Origin: Methylophaga thiooxydans DMS010
GTDB lineage: Bacteria > Pseudomonadota > Gammaproteobacteria > Nitrosococcales > Methylophagaceae
Length of the DNA: 64,000 nt
Direction: 5' to 3'
Assembly (NCBI RefSeq): GCF_000156355.1
Contig: NZ_GG657883.1
Location: forward strand, 36,467-100,466
Under the pieces are notes generated by a model, which was not told where the DNA came from, ran no database searches, and worked only from the letters and a program-made list of their open reading frames with translations. How positions within the stretch are numbered: the first letter of the stretch is position 1; every line of letters starts with the position of its first letter. The translations under genes and the position numbers were made by a program. Shown one piece after another: positions 1-8,453 of this stretch.

Positions 1-66
1 TTGGAATTGTTGCACAGTGAACGAAATTGGATAATGACATTGAAGCTGCATTTACTATTTTAGATT

Positions 67-191
67 GCTTCTTCATGGTTATCCTCAAATTTGATTCTCT
101 CGTTGGATCTTGGGGATGAACGGTCGCAGATACCAGACATGATTCATGTCACAGGTATTGATTAATGCGGTTCGTTCATCCCTTTTTTTTT
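67..191 (+). ncRNA. Structured leader element A ending in an intrinsic terminator
   Basis: First of two homologous non-coding elements. In order it shows ATGGTTAT at 75-82, the box TTCTCTCGTTGG at 95-106, and a strong terminator hairpin. The outer stem is GGGATGAAC (113-121) with GTTCATCCC (174-182), then CGCA/TGCG inside, an inner GACATGA/TCATGTC helix, and nine T at 183-191. The second copy lies about 300 bases downstream with the same order and spacing. A pairing-conserved terminator behind an invariant box suggests a cis-acting attenuator or riboswitch. I do not recognise the class; the motif memory I have of FMN, THF, preQ1, SAM, ZTP and guanidine aptamers does not fit. Confidence 0.6.
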
Positions 192-274
192 GATAAAAAC
201 AGTTCATTTTAAGACTAAGGAAAAGGCATAAGTTAACCAGAGATTCATATGGTGAAAAAAAGTTTACACACCCC

Positions 275-304
275 TTGACATTCAAAATCGGTCATGCGTA
301 AATG
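275..304 (+). promoter_or_regulatory. Putative sigma70 promoter before leader element B
   Basis: A perfect -35 hexamer TTGACA (275-280) is followed about 17-18 bases later by a poor -10 (GTAAAT or TAAATG, 298-304). It lies between the terminator of element A and the start of element B. It would give B and folE2 their own transcript. The -35 is convincing but the -10 is not. Confidence 0.4.
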
Positions 305-367
305 TAACTAAGTTTCACGATATGAAATATTGTTTACCTAACATTGGTTTGTTGAGTGAAATGGTTT

Positions 368-489
368 AGCTTCCTTATGGTTATGACTAGTAACCCGTTC
401 TCTCGTTGGGACGTTGAAGGCGAACTGCCGCAGCTTGGATACGAATACAGGTGCCGATTAAGGCAGCGGTTAGTTCACCTTCCTTTTTT
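368..489 (+). ncRNA. Structured leader element B ending in an intrinsic terminator, upstream of folE2
   Basis: Second copy of the leader element. ATGGTTAT is at 377-384, the identical 12-nt box TTCTCTCGTTGG at 398-409, and again exactly 6 nt later comes a terminator stem. GAAGG-c-GAACT (416-426) pairs with AGTTC-a-CCTTC (472-482), with a T run at 484-489. The loop keeps ACAGGT..CGATTAA..GCGG as in copy A. The outer stem sequence differs from copy A but still pairs, which looks like covariation. It ends 51 bases before folE2, so it probably controls readthrough into folE2 and the RibB-like gene. The ligand or factor is unknown. Confidence 0.62.
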
Positions 490-540
490 CATAGCTATGA
501 TGCGCGAGGCTGATACGTCTACAAAATAAGGATAAACGTT

Positions 541-1329
541 ATGAATTTGCCACTTAACACTACGCTGGAAGATGTTCAGAACACCCCTGATAAACGCCAG
601 CTAGCCATCGATCACGTTGGTATAAAGTCATTACGTTATCCAGTCTTCTTCGAAAGCGATAATGCGGGTCCAATCCGAGTCGTAGCCAGCTTCAATATGT
701 ATGTGCGTTTGCCTCACCATGTGAAAGGCACCCATATGTCTCGCTTCGTCGAATTACTCGAAAAACCGGGACAAGTTTTTTCCGTCATCACGATGAAAAC
801 GTTTATGCAGACCATGCTGACTGTTCTAGAAGCGGACAGCGGATATGTCGAAATGCGTTTTCCCTTTTTTCTATCAAAAACGGCACCGGTGTCTGGTGTT
901 GCCAGCATGATGGATTACGGCGTGACCTTAAAAGCTGAAATGGGTGAGCAATTTACGCTGACGGTGAAAGCTGAAATACCTGTGACCAGTTTATGTCCTT
1001 GCTCAAAGAAAATTTCGGAATATGGTGCCCATAACCAACGCTCTCTGGTTACCGTCGAGGTAGAAGTGGATGAAACCTTAACGCTCGATCAGCTCATTGC
1101 TATGGTTGAAAAGCAGGCCTCTAGCGAGTTGTACGGCTTACTGAAACGTCCTGATGAAAAATACGTGACCGAATATGCTTATGACAACCCTAAATTTGTT
1201 GAGGATCTTGTCAGAGATATCGCAGGAACATTGGATAAAAGCGAAGCAATAGACGGGTTTCGTGTGGAATGTGAAAACTTTGAATCGATACATAATCATT
1301 CAGCCTACGCCATGATCGATCGTATGTAA
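541..1329 (+). CDS. folE2: GTP cyclohydrolase FolE2 (GCYH-IB)
   Basis: Converts GTP to 7,8-dihydroneopterin triphosphate, the first step to folate and other pterins. The type IB enzyme works with metals other than zinc and often replaces FolE. The 262-residue length fits the family, and the signature with the metal-ligand Cys and catalytic Glu is visible as SLCPCSKKISEYGAHNQRS near residues 147-165. The ATG has an AAGGA ribosome site about 11 bases upstream. The gene follows the terminator of leader element B and is 10 bases from the RibB-like gene, so the two probably form one transcript. In a methylotroph it could supply both tetrahydrofolate and tetrahydromethanopterin synthesis; that is inference. 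Confidence 0.92.
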   Translation: MNLPLNTTLEDVQNTPDKRQLAIDHVGIKSLRYPVFFESDNAGPIRVVASFNMYVRLPHHVKGTHMSRFVELLEKPGQVFSVITMKTFMQTMLTVLEADSGYVEMRFPFFLSKTAPVSGVASMMDYGVTLKAEMGEQFTLTVKAEIPVTSLCPCSKKISEYGAHNQRSLVTVEVEVDETLTLDQLIAMVEKQASSELYGLLKRPDEKYVTEYAYDNPKFVEDLVRDIAGTLDKSEAIDGFRVECENFESIHNHSAYAMIDRM

Positions 1330-1339
1330 GGAGACGACT

Positions 1340-2500
1340 ATGAATAGTCCTGCAATCCCATTTTCACCCCGAACAGCACCGTCTCAGATATCGCCGATAG
1401 AAGAGATCATTGAAGACATCCGCCAAGGAAAAATGGTGGTCTTAATGGACGACGAAGACCGTGAAAACGAAGGTGATCTGATCATGGCGGCAGATAAAGT
1501 CACGGCTGCTGATATTAATTTTATGTCGATGCATGCCAGAGGGTTGATTTGCCTGACCTTAACTGAACAACGCTGTCGACAACTCGATTTACCGATGATG
1601 GTGAGTAAAAACGGTGCATCTTTGGGGACTAACTTTACCGTATCTATTGAGGCTGCTGAAGGAGTCACAACCGGGATATCGGCAGCAGATCGTGCACGTA
1701 CTGTGCAAGCAGCCGTCGCCAAAAATGCCCAATCTTCAGATATCGTCAGACCCGGTCATATTTTCCCTTTAAAAGCACAAAAAGGTGGGGTGTTGACCCG
1801 TGCCGGTCATACCGAAGCAGGTTGTGACCTGGGACAGTTGGCAGGGCATGAGCCTGCCGCCGTGATATGTGAAATCATGAATGATGACGGCACGATGGCA
1901 CGTTTGCCGGACCTCCTTACCTTCGCTGAGAAACATGATTTAAAAGTGGGTACAATTGCTGATTTGATAGCGTACCGCCACCGTAACGAGCAATTAGTCA
2001 CTTTCACTGACAAACGACACATCAGCACCTTATACGGCAGCTTTGAGATGCTCAGTTTTCGTGACTTGACCACTGAACAGAGCCATATTGCGTTGGTTTG
2101 TGGAACACCGACAGCAGAAAACGCGACCTTTGTTAGGGTTCATGCGCCCATCAATAACTTTGATCTACTTGATAATAACCGACATGGTCATACCTGGAGT
2201 GTCGCGGAAGCTATGCGGTTTATTCAGGAGCAAGGCGAGGGAGTGCTCGTGTTACTGCGAGGAGACGAGCAGGACTGGAATGCACAAGTGTCAGGTGAGT
2301 ATCACTACGAACAAGAGTCACAACTCAGGCATTATGGCATTGGTGCACAAATCCTCAAGGAGCTTGGGGTAAGTCGGATGCGACTGATGACCTGGCCCAG
2401 AAAATTACCTTCTATGGGCGGGTTTAATTTATCGGTCGATGAATATGTGTTACCAGATGAGTCAAAACAACGTAACCTCGTCGGATCAGCATCAGCTTAA
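1340..2500 (+). CDS. ribB: 3,4-dihydroxy-2-butanone 4-phosphate synthase fused to a degenerate GTP cyclohydrolase II domain
   Basis: The N-terminal half (about residues 18-220) is a RibB domain making the four-carbon unit for riboflavin from ribulose 5-phosphate. It has the acidic loop DDEDRENEGDL, GTNFTVSI and RAGHTEA. The C-terminal 160 residues align with RibA, but I see no Cys-x2-Gly...Cys-x-Cys zinc motif, so cyclohydrolase II activity is unlikely. This RibB-RibA-like (RibBX) architecture is common in proteobacteria. A ribosome site AAGGAG lies just before the ATG. The gene follows folE2 closely and a ribH lies 2.4 kb downstream, with a guanidine exporter and a permease in between. Confidence 0.88.
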   Translation: MNSPAIPFSPRTAPSQISPIEEIIEDIRQGKMVVLMDDEDRENEGDLIMAADKVTAADINFMSMHARGLICLTLTEQRCRQLDLPMMVSKNGASLGTNFTVSIEAAEGVTTGISAADRARTVQAAVAKNAQSSDIVRPGHIFPLKAQKGGVLTRAGHTEAGCDLGQLAGHEPAAVICEIMNDDGTMARLPDLLTFAEKHDLKVGTIADLIAYRHRNEQLVTFTDKRHISTLYGSFEMLSFRDLTTEQSHIALVCGTPTAENATFVRVHAPINNFDLLDNNRHGHTWSVAEAMRFIQEQGEGVLVLLRGDEQDWNAQVSGEYHYEQESQLRHYGIGAQILKELGVSRMRLMTWPRKLPSMGGFNLSVDEYVLPDESKQRNLVGSASA

Positions 2501-2665
2501 ACGTGCGCTTTAGTTCAGCTAAGCTGAAATAAAAGGCAGGAAATACTGGCTTAATCAAGAGTCAACATAACTGAAGTCAGCCTTGTGCTTGGCGTGATAA
2601 AGATAAGTTTATCCGTACTGGGTTTTAAATTATTACATGCTGCAAACGTGTAAAAAATTAACGAA

Positions 2666-2708
2666 GTGAGGACGACCTCACCGCTCGAGAATCACCGGGG
2701 ACGACCCC
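2666..2708 (+). ncRNA. Guanidine-II riboswitch (mini-ykkC)
   Basis: Two small hairpins with identical ACGA loops are seen: GTGAGG-ACGA-CCTCAC (2666-2681) and GGGG-ACGA-CCCC (2697-2708), 15 bases apart. Twin hairpins with ACGR loops define the mini-ykkC/guanidine-II class. The second hairpin ends 5 bases before the AGGAG ribosome site (2714-2718) of an SMR exporter gene, which fits the known translational mode in which guanidine binding by the paired loops frees the ribosome site. Confidence 0.9.
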
Positions 2709-2724
2709 ATCAAAGGAGAAAATG

Positions 2725-3039
2725 ATGGCGTGGTTAATACTGTTGATAGCGGGACTACTCGAAGTTGTCTGGGCTGTTGGACTCAAGCAGTCTGAAGGGC
2801 TGACACGATTATGGCCTAGTCTACTCACTGTTTTTACTCTACTACTAAGTTTTTGGTTGCTGGGGCTGGCTATGCGGTCTCTTCCTATTGGCACGGCCTA
2901 TGGCGTTTGGGTAGGTATCGGCGCGGTTGGAACCGTAATCTTTGGTATCGTATATCTTTCTGAACCAGCAGGTGCAGCCAGATTAGTTAGTGTTGCATTG
3001 ATTATATCTGGCATTATTGGCTTAAAACTCTCAAGCTGA
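2725..3039 (+). CDS. gdx: SMR-family guanidinium exporter (Gdx/SugE type)
   Basis: 104-residue inner-membrane protein with four hydrophobic helices, exporting guanidinium in exchange for protons as an antiparallel dimer. [13 protein letters not shown] places the essential Glu at residue 13 when the second of two adjacent ATGs is used, and [15 protein letters not shown] is typical of the SugE/Gdx branch. The second ATG was chosen because it gives 6 bases from AGGAG (the first gives 3) and matches the E. coli SugE start. The guanidine-II RNA directly upstream fixes the substrate more firmly than the protein alone. Confidence 0.92.
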   Translation: MAWLILLIAGLLEVVWAVGLKQSEGLTRLWPSLLTVFTLLLSFWLLGLAMRSLPIGTAYGVWVGIGAVGTVIFGIVYLSEPAGAARLVSVALIISGIIGLKLSS

Positions 3040-3140
3040 GCGTGGTTTATATCGGGAGCTTACATGGCCGTATCAGACAGGTTAACTACCAATAATCTTT
3101 TTTGCCATACATGCAAATTCGTAATGGATGAGTATGCGGT

Positions 3141-4847
3141 GTGGTGAATAAAGCAGATAGTCACTATAGCAGCACCGATGCGAAAAGCCGGTTTAGCCCG
3201 GTGGATGGTCACTTTTCACTCCATCGCAGTATTGATTGGACTGGTGCATTCTGGGTTGCGAGTGGTGTTGCGGCCTTAGTCCTGTTCTCAATGGGAGCGA
3301 TTACCGCAACCGTTGGTAAACCTGCCTGGATTGTATGGATAATTTCCATCAGTTTCGGTTTTATTCAAGCATTTACCTACGCGGAAATTGCGGGTTTATT
3401 TCCCCATAAGTCAGGAGGCACATCTGTATATGGTGCCGTGGCTTGGATAAATTACAGTAAGCTCATTCCGCCATTATCGATTTGGTGTAACTGGATTGCA
3501 TGGGCGCCGGTGTTAGCTATCGGCTCGGGATTAGCGGCGGGCTACATTCTGACGACGCTGTTTCCCGCTGATGCCGTCATTAATACCTGGCAAATAACGT
3601 TGTTGGATCTTAGTTTTTTGAAAGCCGATCTGACACTCAGGGTGAATGCGACTTTTATCGTTGGTGCAACACTGATGATTATTGTCTTTGCCATTCAAAA
3701 TGGTGGTATTTTGCGCTCAGCAAAAGCCACCATGATCCTTGGTTTATCGAGTCTCATTCCACTCCTGTTACTTGCTTTAATTCCTATTCTGACAGGCGAT
3801 ATGCCTTCAGAGCATTTCTTTCCCCTCAAGCCATTAGCGTTTGATGATAGTGGCTATGTGATTGATGGTGAGTGGGATTTAAATGGCTGGATACTGTTGG
3901 CCGGTGGGTTATTTATTGCGGCATGGTCTACGTATGCTTTCGAAACAGCTGTTTGTTATACCCGCGAATTTAAAAATCCGCGGACAGATACGTTTAAGGC
4001 AATATTGTTTTCCGGTTTATTGTGCTTGATAGCGTTCACACTGATTCCACTCGCTTTTCAAGGGCACCTGGGTTTAGGTGATTTAGTTCAGATGGAAACC
4101 TTAGATTCGTCTGGCAGTGTTGTCTCACCTGCTGTTTATGACGGTATGTTAGCAAGCGAAATCTACAGTGGTATGGGCGTCGCTAAGGCCTTGTCCGGAA
4201 TCTTAGGCGGCAGTGCCATATTGATGAACTTCTTTGTGGTGATGTTAGTACTGGCATTATTGTTACCCATCATGACGGCGATGTCAGGGTCATCCAGGAC
4301 CTTATATCAAGGTGCTGTCGATGGCTTACTACCGAAGTATTTATCCCATGTAAATGATAATGGGGCACCCACCCGAGCCATGTGGACGAATTTAGTGGTT
4401 AACTTATTATTGCTGAGTTTGTCTGATTATGTGTTTTTGTTGGCAGCGTCAAATGTCAGCTATATCATCTTCAACTTTCTTAACCTCAATGCCGGTTGGA
4501 TTCACAGAATTGATAGACCGCAATGGGACAGACCCTATCGTGCACCGAATATTTTGATGGCAATAGGTGGAGTATTGGCATTTGTAAACTTGGCTCTGAT
4601 GGCTTTGGGTGCGAATATATGGGGCGCTGGTACGTTAATAAGTGGCTTCATTGTTGCCGCCTTAATTATTCCGATATTTTGTTGGCGTCATTATGTTGTC
4701 GATAAAGGCAAGTTTCCCAAAGCGATGTTGGATGATATGAAGCTTGGTGGCGAGGCGAAAGCAGAAAAGCGAGCAGGAGCGTTACCCTACATTGTTTTGG
4801 TTGCGGGTGTGATGACGATAGCTGTGATTCGTTACGCCATCAGTTAA
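3141..4847 (+). CDS. APC-superfamily amino acid permease
   Basis: 568-residue polytopic membrane protein with about 12 hydrophobic segments; residues 30-60 form the first and contain the glycine-rich helix typical of the family. An insert with a short hydrophilic loop around residues 230-250 separates helix groups. The start is GTG (GTG GTG AAT); I see no better ATG. Substrate cannot be read from sequence. It follows the guanidinium exporter by about 100 bases and may share its transcript, so an amino acid or guanidine-related substrate is possible but unproven. Confidence 0.75.
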   Translation: MVNKADSHYSSTDAKSRFSPVDGHFSLHRSIDWTGAFWVASGVAALVLFSMGAITATVGKPAWIVWIISISFGFIQAFTYAEIAGLFPHKSGGTSVYGAVAWINYSKLIPPLSIWCNWIAWAPVLAIGSGLAAGYILTTLFPADAVINTWQITLLDLSFLKADLTLRVNATFIVGATLMIIVFAIQNGGILRSAKATMILGLSSLIPLLLLALIPILTGDMPSEHFFPLKPLAFDDSGYVIDGEWDLNGWILLAGGLFIAAWSTYAFETAVCYTREFKNPRTDTFKAILFSGLLCLIAFTLIPLAFQGHLGLGDLVQMETLDSSGSVVSPAVYDGMLASEIYSGMGVAKALSGILGGSAILMNFFVVMLVLALLLPIMTAMSGSSRTLYQGAVDGLLPKYLSHVNDNGAPTRAMWTNLVVNLLLLSLSDYVFLLAASNVSYIIFNFLNLNAGWIHRIDRPQWDRPYRAPNILMAIGGVLAFVNLALMALGANIWGAGTLISGFIVAALIIPIFCWRHYVVDKGKFPKAMLDDMKLGGEAKAEKRAGALPYIVLVAGVMTIAVIRYAIS

Positions 4848-4940
4848 ACGTATTGAAATAGAACCACATGGTGTTCTGAACGATCTTTATCGTGTTCAGG
4901 ATATGAATAAAGAAATTGAAATAAAGAAAGAGGAATTTTA

Positions 4941-5417
4941 ATGGCAACAGATCTAGAAAAGGCCGTCACTCGCGATGATATTGATGGCAAAGGTTTGAAA
5001 ATTGGTATTGTCCAGTCTCGCTTTAATCAGGAAATTGGTAATGCGTTACTCAGTGCTTGTAAGTCGCAATTGCTATTAAGTCAGGTAGACGAAAAAGATA
5101 TTACTGTGATGACTGTGCCCGGCGCGCTGGAAAGCCCATTAATGCTGCATGAAATGGCATTGACGGGATCCTTTGATGGTCTGATTGCCCTCGGCTGTAT
5201 TATTCGTGGTGATACGTATCATTTTGAGATTGTTGCTAATGAGTCTGCGCGTTGTATTTCAGATATTCAGATTGAGACAGGTATACCCATTGCCAATGCA
5301 ATTTTGACGACTGAAAATGAAGAGCAGGCGATAGCCAGAATGACTATCAAAGGTACTGAGGCAGCTCAAGTCGTTATGGAAATGATTCAGGCACTAAAAA
5401 GCCTTGGCCGGAATTAG
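4941..5417 (+). CDS. ribH: 6,7-dimethyl-8-ribityllumazine synthase
   Basis: Condenses 5-amino-6-ribitylaminouracil with dihydroxybutanone phosphate, the penultimate riboflavin step. The 158-residue length is normal. Visible motifs are VPGALESP, the phosphate/proton-transfer segment GCIIRGDTYHFE with its catalytic His, and LTTENEEQA. A GAAAGAGGA ribosome site precedes the ATG. It shares the neighbourhood with the RibB-like gene but no riboflavin synthase or RibD is nearby, so it may be a second lumazine synthase or simply a separated rib gene. An intrinsic terminator follows. Confidence 0.9.
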   Translation: MATDLEKAVTRDDIDGKGLKIGIVQSRFNQEIGNALLSACKSQLLLSQVDEKDITVMTVPGALESPLMLHEMALTGSFDGLIALGCIIRGDTYHFEIVANESARCISDIQIETGIPIANAILTTENEEQAIARMTIKGTEAAQVVMEMIQALKSLGRN

Positions 5418-5437
5418 CGCGAGTTCATGCTGTATTA

Positions 5438-5463
5438 GGAGCAATAGTGATAACTATTGCTCC
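5438..5463 (+). terminator. Intrinsic terminator-like hairpin after ribH
   Basis: GGAGCAATAGT-gata-ACTATTGCTCC forms a perfect 11-bp stem 20 bases after the ribH stop. Only a short broken T stretch follows, so termination may be partial. Confidence 0.6.
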
Positions 5464-5676
5464 TGCTTTCTGAAAGCAAATCTTCATTATTGATAAAAAC
5501 TGCCCCAAAATGGCTATTTTCTCTAGCTTATCAAACGCTTATTTAATCCCAACACTTTCTCAAAATCCCCCCTGAATTACTCAAAAGGGAGTACTCCATC
5601 ATAGGAATTTCGGAGTGTTTCTGATTTAGATATGTTCTTTCCTGAGGTTACTTTTTTATTATTACCGGAGAGAGCC

Positions 5677-6828
5677 ATGAGTAATTCAACCCAAACTATC
5701 AGCGAACCTGAGTCTGCTGTGACACGCAACTCGGTACTTAATATCCGCCATAAAGAGCTTGGCTCTAAGTTGGATGGTGACACTTGGAATGGTATGCCTA
5801 TTCCATGGAGTTACCATACTGATGTCAATGACGAAGTGGTTGCCGTCAGAACACGTGCGGGCCTTTATGATGTATCCGCGTTGAATATTGTCAATGTGAC
5901 TGGCCCATCGGCGTTAAAAGTTTTAGATCAGCTAGTGGCCATTGATGTCACTGAACTTGAGCCCGGAACATCCCGACTGGCAGCTGAAGTCAACGAAGCC
6001 GGTGCCCTTGTTGATGACATCATGGTTATCTGTGATGCCAAAGATACCTATCGTTTATCCCATGGTAGTGGTGCAACGCAAGATACCTTAGCCCGTCTGG
6101 CTGAAGGTCATGACGTCCAAATTGCGCAAGATTATGATGTACATATCCTGTCTTTGCAGGGGCCTAAGTCAGTCGATATTCTCGATCCTGTCGTCGATGT
6201 AGACCTGAAAACGCTTCCTTACTTTAAGCATGTCGAAACCACCTTGTTTGGTTGCGAAGTGGTGATTTCACGTGGTGGTTATTCCGGTGAACGCGGCTAC
6301 GAAGTGTATTGCAGTGCAAACGATGCGGTTCATTTGTGGGACAGTATTCTGGAAAAAGGTCACCGCTATGGTGCTATTCCAGCGTCATGGGACTCGCTCG
6401 ACTTAACCCGTGTTGAAGCTGCGCTATTGTTTTTCCCTTATGACATGCCGGAAGGCGACACCACGCCGTGGGAAGTCAATATGGGCTGGTGTATCGACCT
6501 TAATAAAAAAGGTGACTATATCGGTAAACAGGCGTTGACCAACTTAAAAGGCCGCGAACGCTTTAAGCAAGCAGGCTTGGTTTGTCAAAGCAGTGAGGCT
6601 GTTGAAATTGGCGCCAAAATCATTAAAGACGGTAAAGAAATTGGTGAAGTCACCAGTGCCATCTTTAGCCAATATTTAATGAAATCTATTGCCATGGTGC
6701 ATATCAAACCTGAGTTCTCTCAACTGGGAAATCAAGTTGTCGTAACAGGTGCTACGCCGGTGAAAGCCCAGGTCGTGAAAACACCTTTTTATGACCCGAT
6801 GCGCTTGCGCACTCATCCAGACCAATAG
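5677..6828 (+). CDS. dmmD: GcvT-like protein of the dimethylamine monooxygenase operon (DmmD)
   Basis: 383-residue protein of the aminomethyltransferase (GcvT) family with the folate-binding fold across the whole length (NIVNVTGPSAL, GYSGERGYEVY, and PWEVNMGWCIDL before the C-terminal barrel). The ATG after GGAGAG was chosen; an upstream in-frame ATG would add 15 residues without a ribosome site. It heads dmmDABC. Known family role: dmmD accompanies the oxygenase subunits in dimethylamine degradation. I infer that it hands the released formaldehyde carbon to tetrahydrofolate. Confidence 0.85.
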   Translation: MSNSTQTISEPESAVTRNSVLNIRHKELGSKLDGDTWNGMPIPWSYHTDVNDEVVAVRTRAGLYDVSALNIVNVTGPSALKVLDQLVAIDVTELEPGTSRLAAEVNEAGALVDDIMVICDAKDTYRLSHGSGATQDTLARLAEGHDVQIAQDYDVHILSLQGPKSVDILDPVVDVDLKTLPYFKHVETTLFGCEVVISRGGYSGERGYEVYCSANDAVHLWDSILEKGHRYGAIPASWDSLDLTRVEAALLFFPYDMPEGDTTPWEVNMGWCIDLNKKGDYIGKQALTNLKGRERFKQAGLVCQSSEAVEIGAKIIKDGKEIGEVTSAIFSQYLMKSIAMVHIKPEFSQLGNQVVVTGATPVKAQVVKTPFYDPMRLRTHPDQ

Positions 6829-6889
6829 CATAAACCTTGTCCTTGTAGCGACAGGGAAGTCGCTCGGACTTCAAGATGAGGAAACAAAC

Positions 6890-7492
6890 ATGGAAAGAGG
6901 ATATTGGATTAGAAGTAAGCCCCTGTATGACTCGCTGGTCTGGCGTCAATTCGCTACCGGTCATGTCGTTGTTGCACAGGGTGACGGTGGCTTAGCTGTA
7001 TTGAAATTATTTCAGCAAATGTGCCCTCGTGAGCCAATCAAGTTGTTGTTTGCCGATGATAAGTCGGCGTCAAAGAAATACGCTGACATTATTCAAACGC
7101 TGGTTCCAGAGGGCTTACAAATTTGTGAGTCTGAGCAAGCGGCGTTAGCAGCACTCAAGGAGCAACTACCTGACTGTCTTATGGGAACGCAGTTTTATGT
7201 TGCTGGCAGTGAAGAGTTTATTTGGGCTGTCCTGGAAGTACTGAAGGAGTATGGCGTTCAAGACAACAATGTTGCTAAAGAACTCTGCGGCACCTTAGCT
7301 CGCTCAGTGTATTGCGTTCACTGTAAAACCATTAGTAAAGATGTGCACTTCAGTATTCACGAGTGTGATGGCTGTCGTCGCCACTTGTTTGTTCGGGATC
7401 ATTTCTCACGTCGTCTTGGCGCCTATATGGGTGTGATGGTCGATGCCGAAGAGCCTGGCAACATTCCGGCAAAAGAGGAGATCTACCCATGA
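6890..7492 (+). CDS. dmmA: Dimethylamine monooxygenase subunit DmmA-like, zinc-ribbon type
   Basis: 200-residue protein. The C-terminal part carries CVHC...CDGC about 25 residues apart, a likely metal-binding ribbon or rubredoxin-like site; the N-terminal region resembles an NAD-binding-like fold with alternating hydrophobic strands. Start chosen at the ATG behind GATGAGG, because the longer open frame overlaps dmmD out of context. It overlaps dmmB by ATGA, so the two are probably translationally coupled. The letter assignment rests on gene order dmmDABC and could differ in other nomenclatures. Confidence 0.75.
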   Translation: MERGYWIRSKPLYDSLVWRQFATGHVVVAQGDGGLAVLKLFQQMCPREPIKLLFADDKSASKKYADIIQTLVPEGLQICESEQAALAALKEQLPDCLMGTQFYVAGSEEFIWAVLEVLKEYGVQDNNVAKELCGTLARSVYCVHCKTISKDVHFSIHECDGCRRHLFVRDHFSRRLGAYMGVMVDAEEPGNIPAKEEIYP

Positions 7493-8442
7493 GTATTTTA
7501 AATGTGAAAGTCGCTGATGTGGAGCAAGTGACGGACGTTGTTAAGCATTTCACATTGGTTCAAGAAAATGGTGAGCCATTGCCACACTTTTCTGGTGGCA
7601 GTCATGTGGTGGTATCGATGAATATCAATGGTCGTATTCACCGTAACCCTTACTCTCTGATGGGCTCAACTGCTAACACAGACAGTTATCATATCTCGGT
7701 TCGTAAACAAGAAAATTCACGTGGCGGATCGGTTTTCATGCATGAACAGGTAAAACCTGGTTCTCGCTTGCAAATTACCTATCCGGTCAATTTATTTGCG
7801 ATTTCTAAAATGGGTCGCCGCCATATTTTGATAGCTGGCGGTATCGGTATCACGCCATTTATGTCCCAAATTGCAGATTTGAATCGACTTGGCTATGACT
7901 ATGAACTCCACTATGCCTATCGTTCACCAGAAAATGCAGCATTTCGTGAACAGTTAGAAGCAATGTGTGGAAACCGCGTGCATTTCTATGTCGAAAGTGA
8001 AGGCGGCAGACTCGATATACCTGACTTACTTAGTCATCAACCATTAGGTACCCATGTCTATATTTGTGGCCCAGACCCAATGGTAAAAGCCTTGCATATT
8101 AATGCTAGAGAATTGGGTTGGCCTGAGAATCATGTCCATAGCGAAGAGTTTACTGCGCCGCCTATCGGCGATGAATTCAAAGTGCAGCTCAAGCAGTCCG
8201 GTGTTGAACTCGTTGTGCCAGGTGACATGAGCATGCTGGAAGCAATGGAAGAGGCCGGTATTGATGCGCCATTTTTATGTCGTGGTGGTGCCTGTGGTCG
8301 ATGTGAACAGCAAGTACTCGAATGTGATGGGGTGATTATGCACAACGATCACTACTTATCCGATGCTGAAAAAGCCTCAGGCAACAGCATTATGCCTTGC
8401 GTCTCGCGTGCTAAGTGTAGCCGTTTAGTGCTTGATTTTTGA
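7489..8442 (+). CDS. dmmB: Dimethylamine monooxygenase reductase subunit (FNR fold plus 2Fe-2S ferredoxin)
   Basis: 317-residue phthalate-dioxygenase-reductase-type protein. It has a flavin-binding barrel (RNPYSLMG), a nicotinamide-nucleotide domain (LIAGGIGITPFM, YICGPDPMV), and a C-terminal plant-type 2Fe-2S domain with CRGGACGRC and a distal Cys in IMPCVSRAKC. It should pass electrons from NAD(P)H to the haem-dependent demethylase subunit encoded next. Its ATG overlaps the dmmA stop. Confidence 0.9.
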   Translation: MSILNVKVADVEQVTDVVKHFTLVQENGEPLPHFSGGSHVVVSMNINGRIHRNPYSLMGSTANTDSYHISVRKQENSRGGSVFMHEQVKPGSRLQITYPVNLFAISKMGRRHILIAGGIGITPFMSQIADLNRLGYDYELHYAYRSPENAAFREQLEAMCGNRVHFYVESEGGRLDIPDLLSHQPLGTHVYICGPDPMVKALHINARELGWPENHVHSEEFTAPPIGDEFKVQLKQSGVELVVPGDMSMLEAMEEAGIDAPFLCRGGACGRCEQQVLECDGVIMHNDHYLSDAEKASGNSIMPCVSRAKCSRLVLDF

Positions 8443-8453
8443 GGATTTAAATA

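Noticed and set aside
75..119. Possible leader peptide (ATG GTT ATC ... TGA) in leader element A
   Set aside because: No ribosome site; the corresponding region in copy B is in a different frame, so RNA structure rather than coding is conserved.
85..285. Minus-strand frame of 66 codons through leader element A
   Set aside because: Overlaps the terminator hairpin and has no recognisable protein features.
489..500. Palindrome TCATAGCTATGA before folE2
   Set aside because: Too short and too GC-rich in the centre for a Zur or Fur box; no second copy.
4523..4705. Small frame inside the APC permease gene
   Set aside because: Out-of-frame shadow without ribosome site or features.
5588..5597. Palindrome GGAGTACTCC upstream of dmmD
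   Set aside because: Only 10 bp, no second copy; expected by chance at this size across the window.
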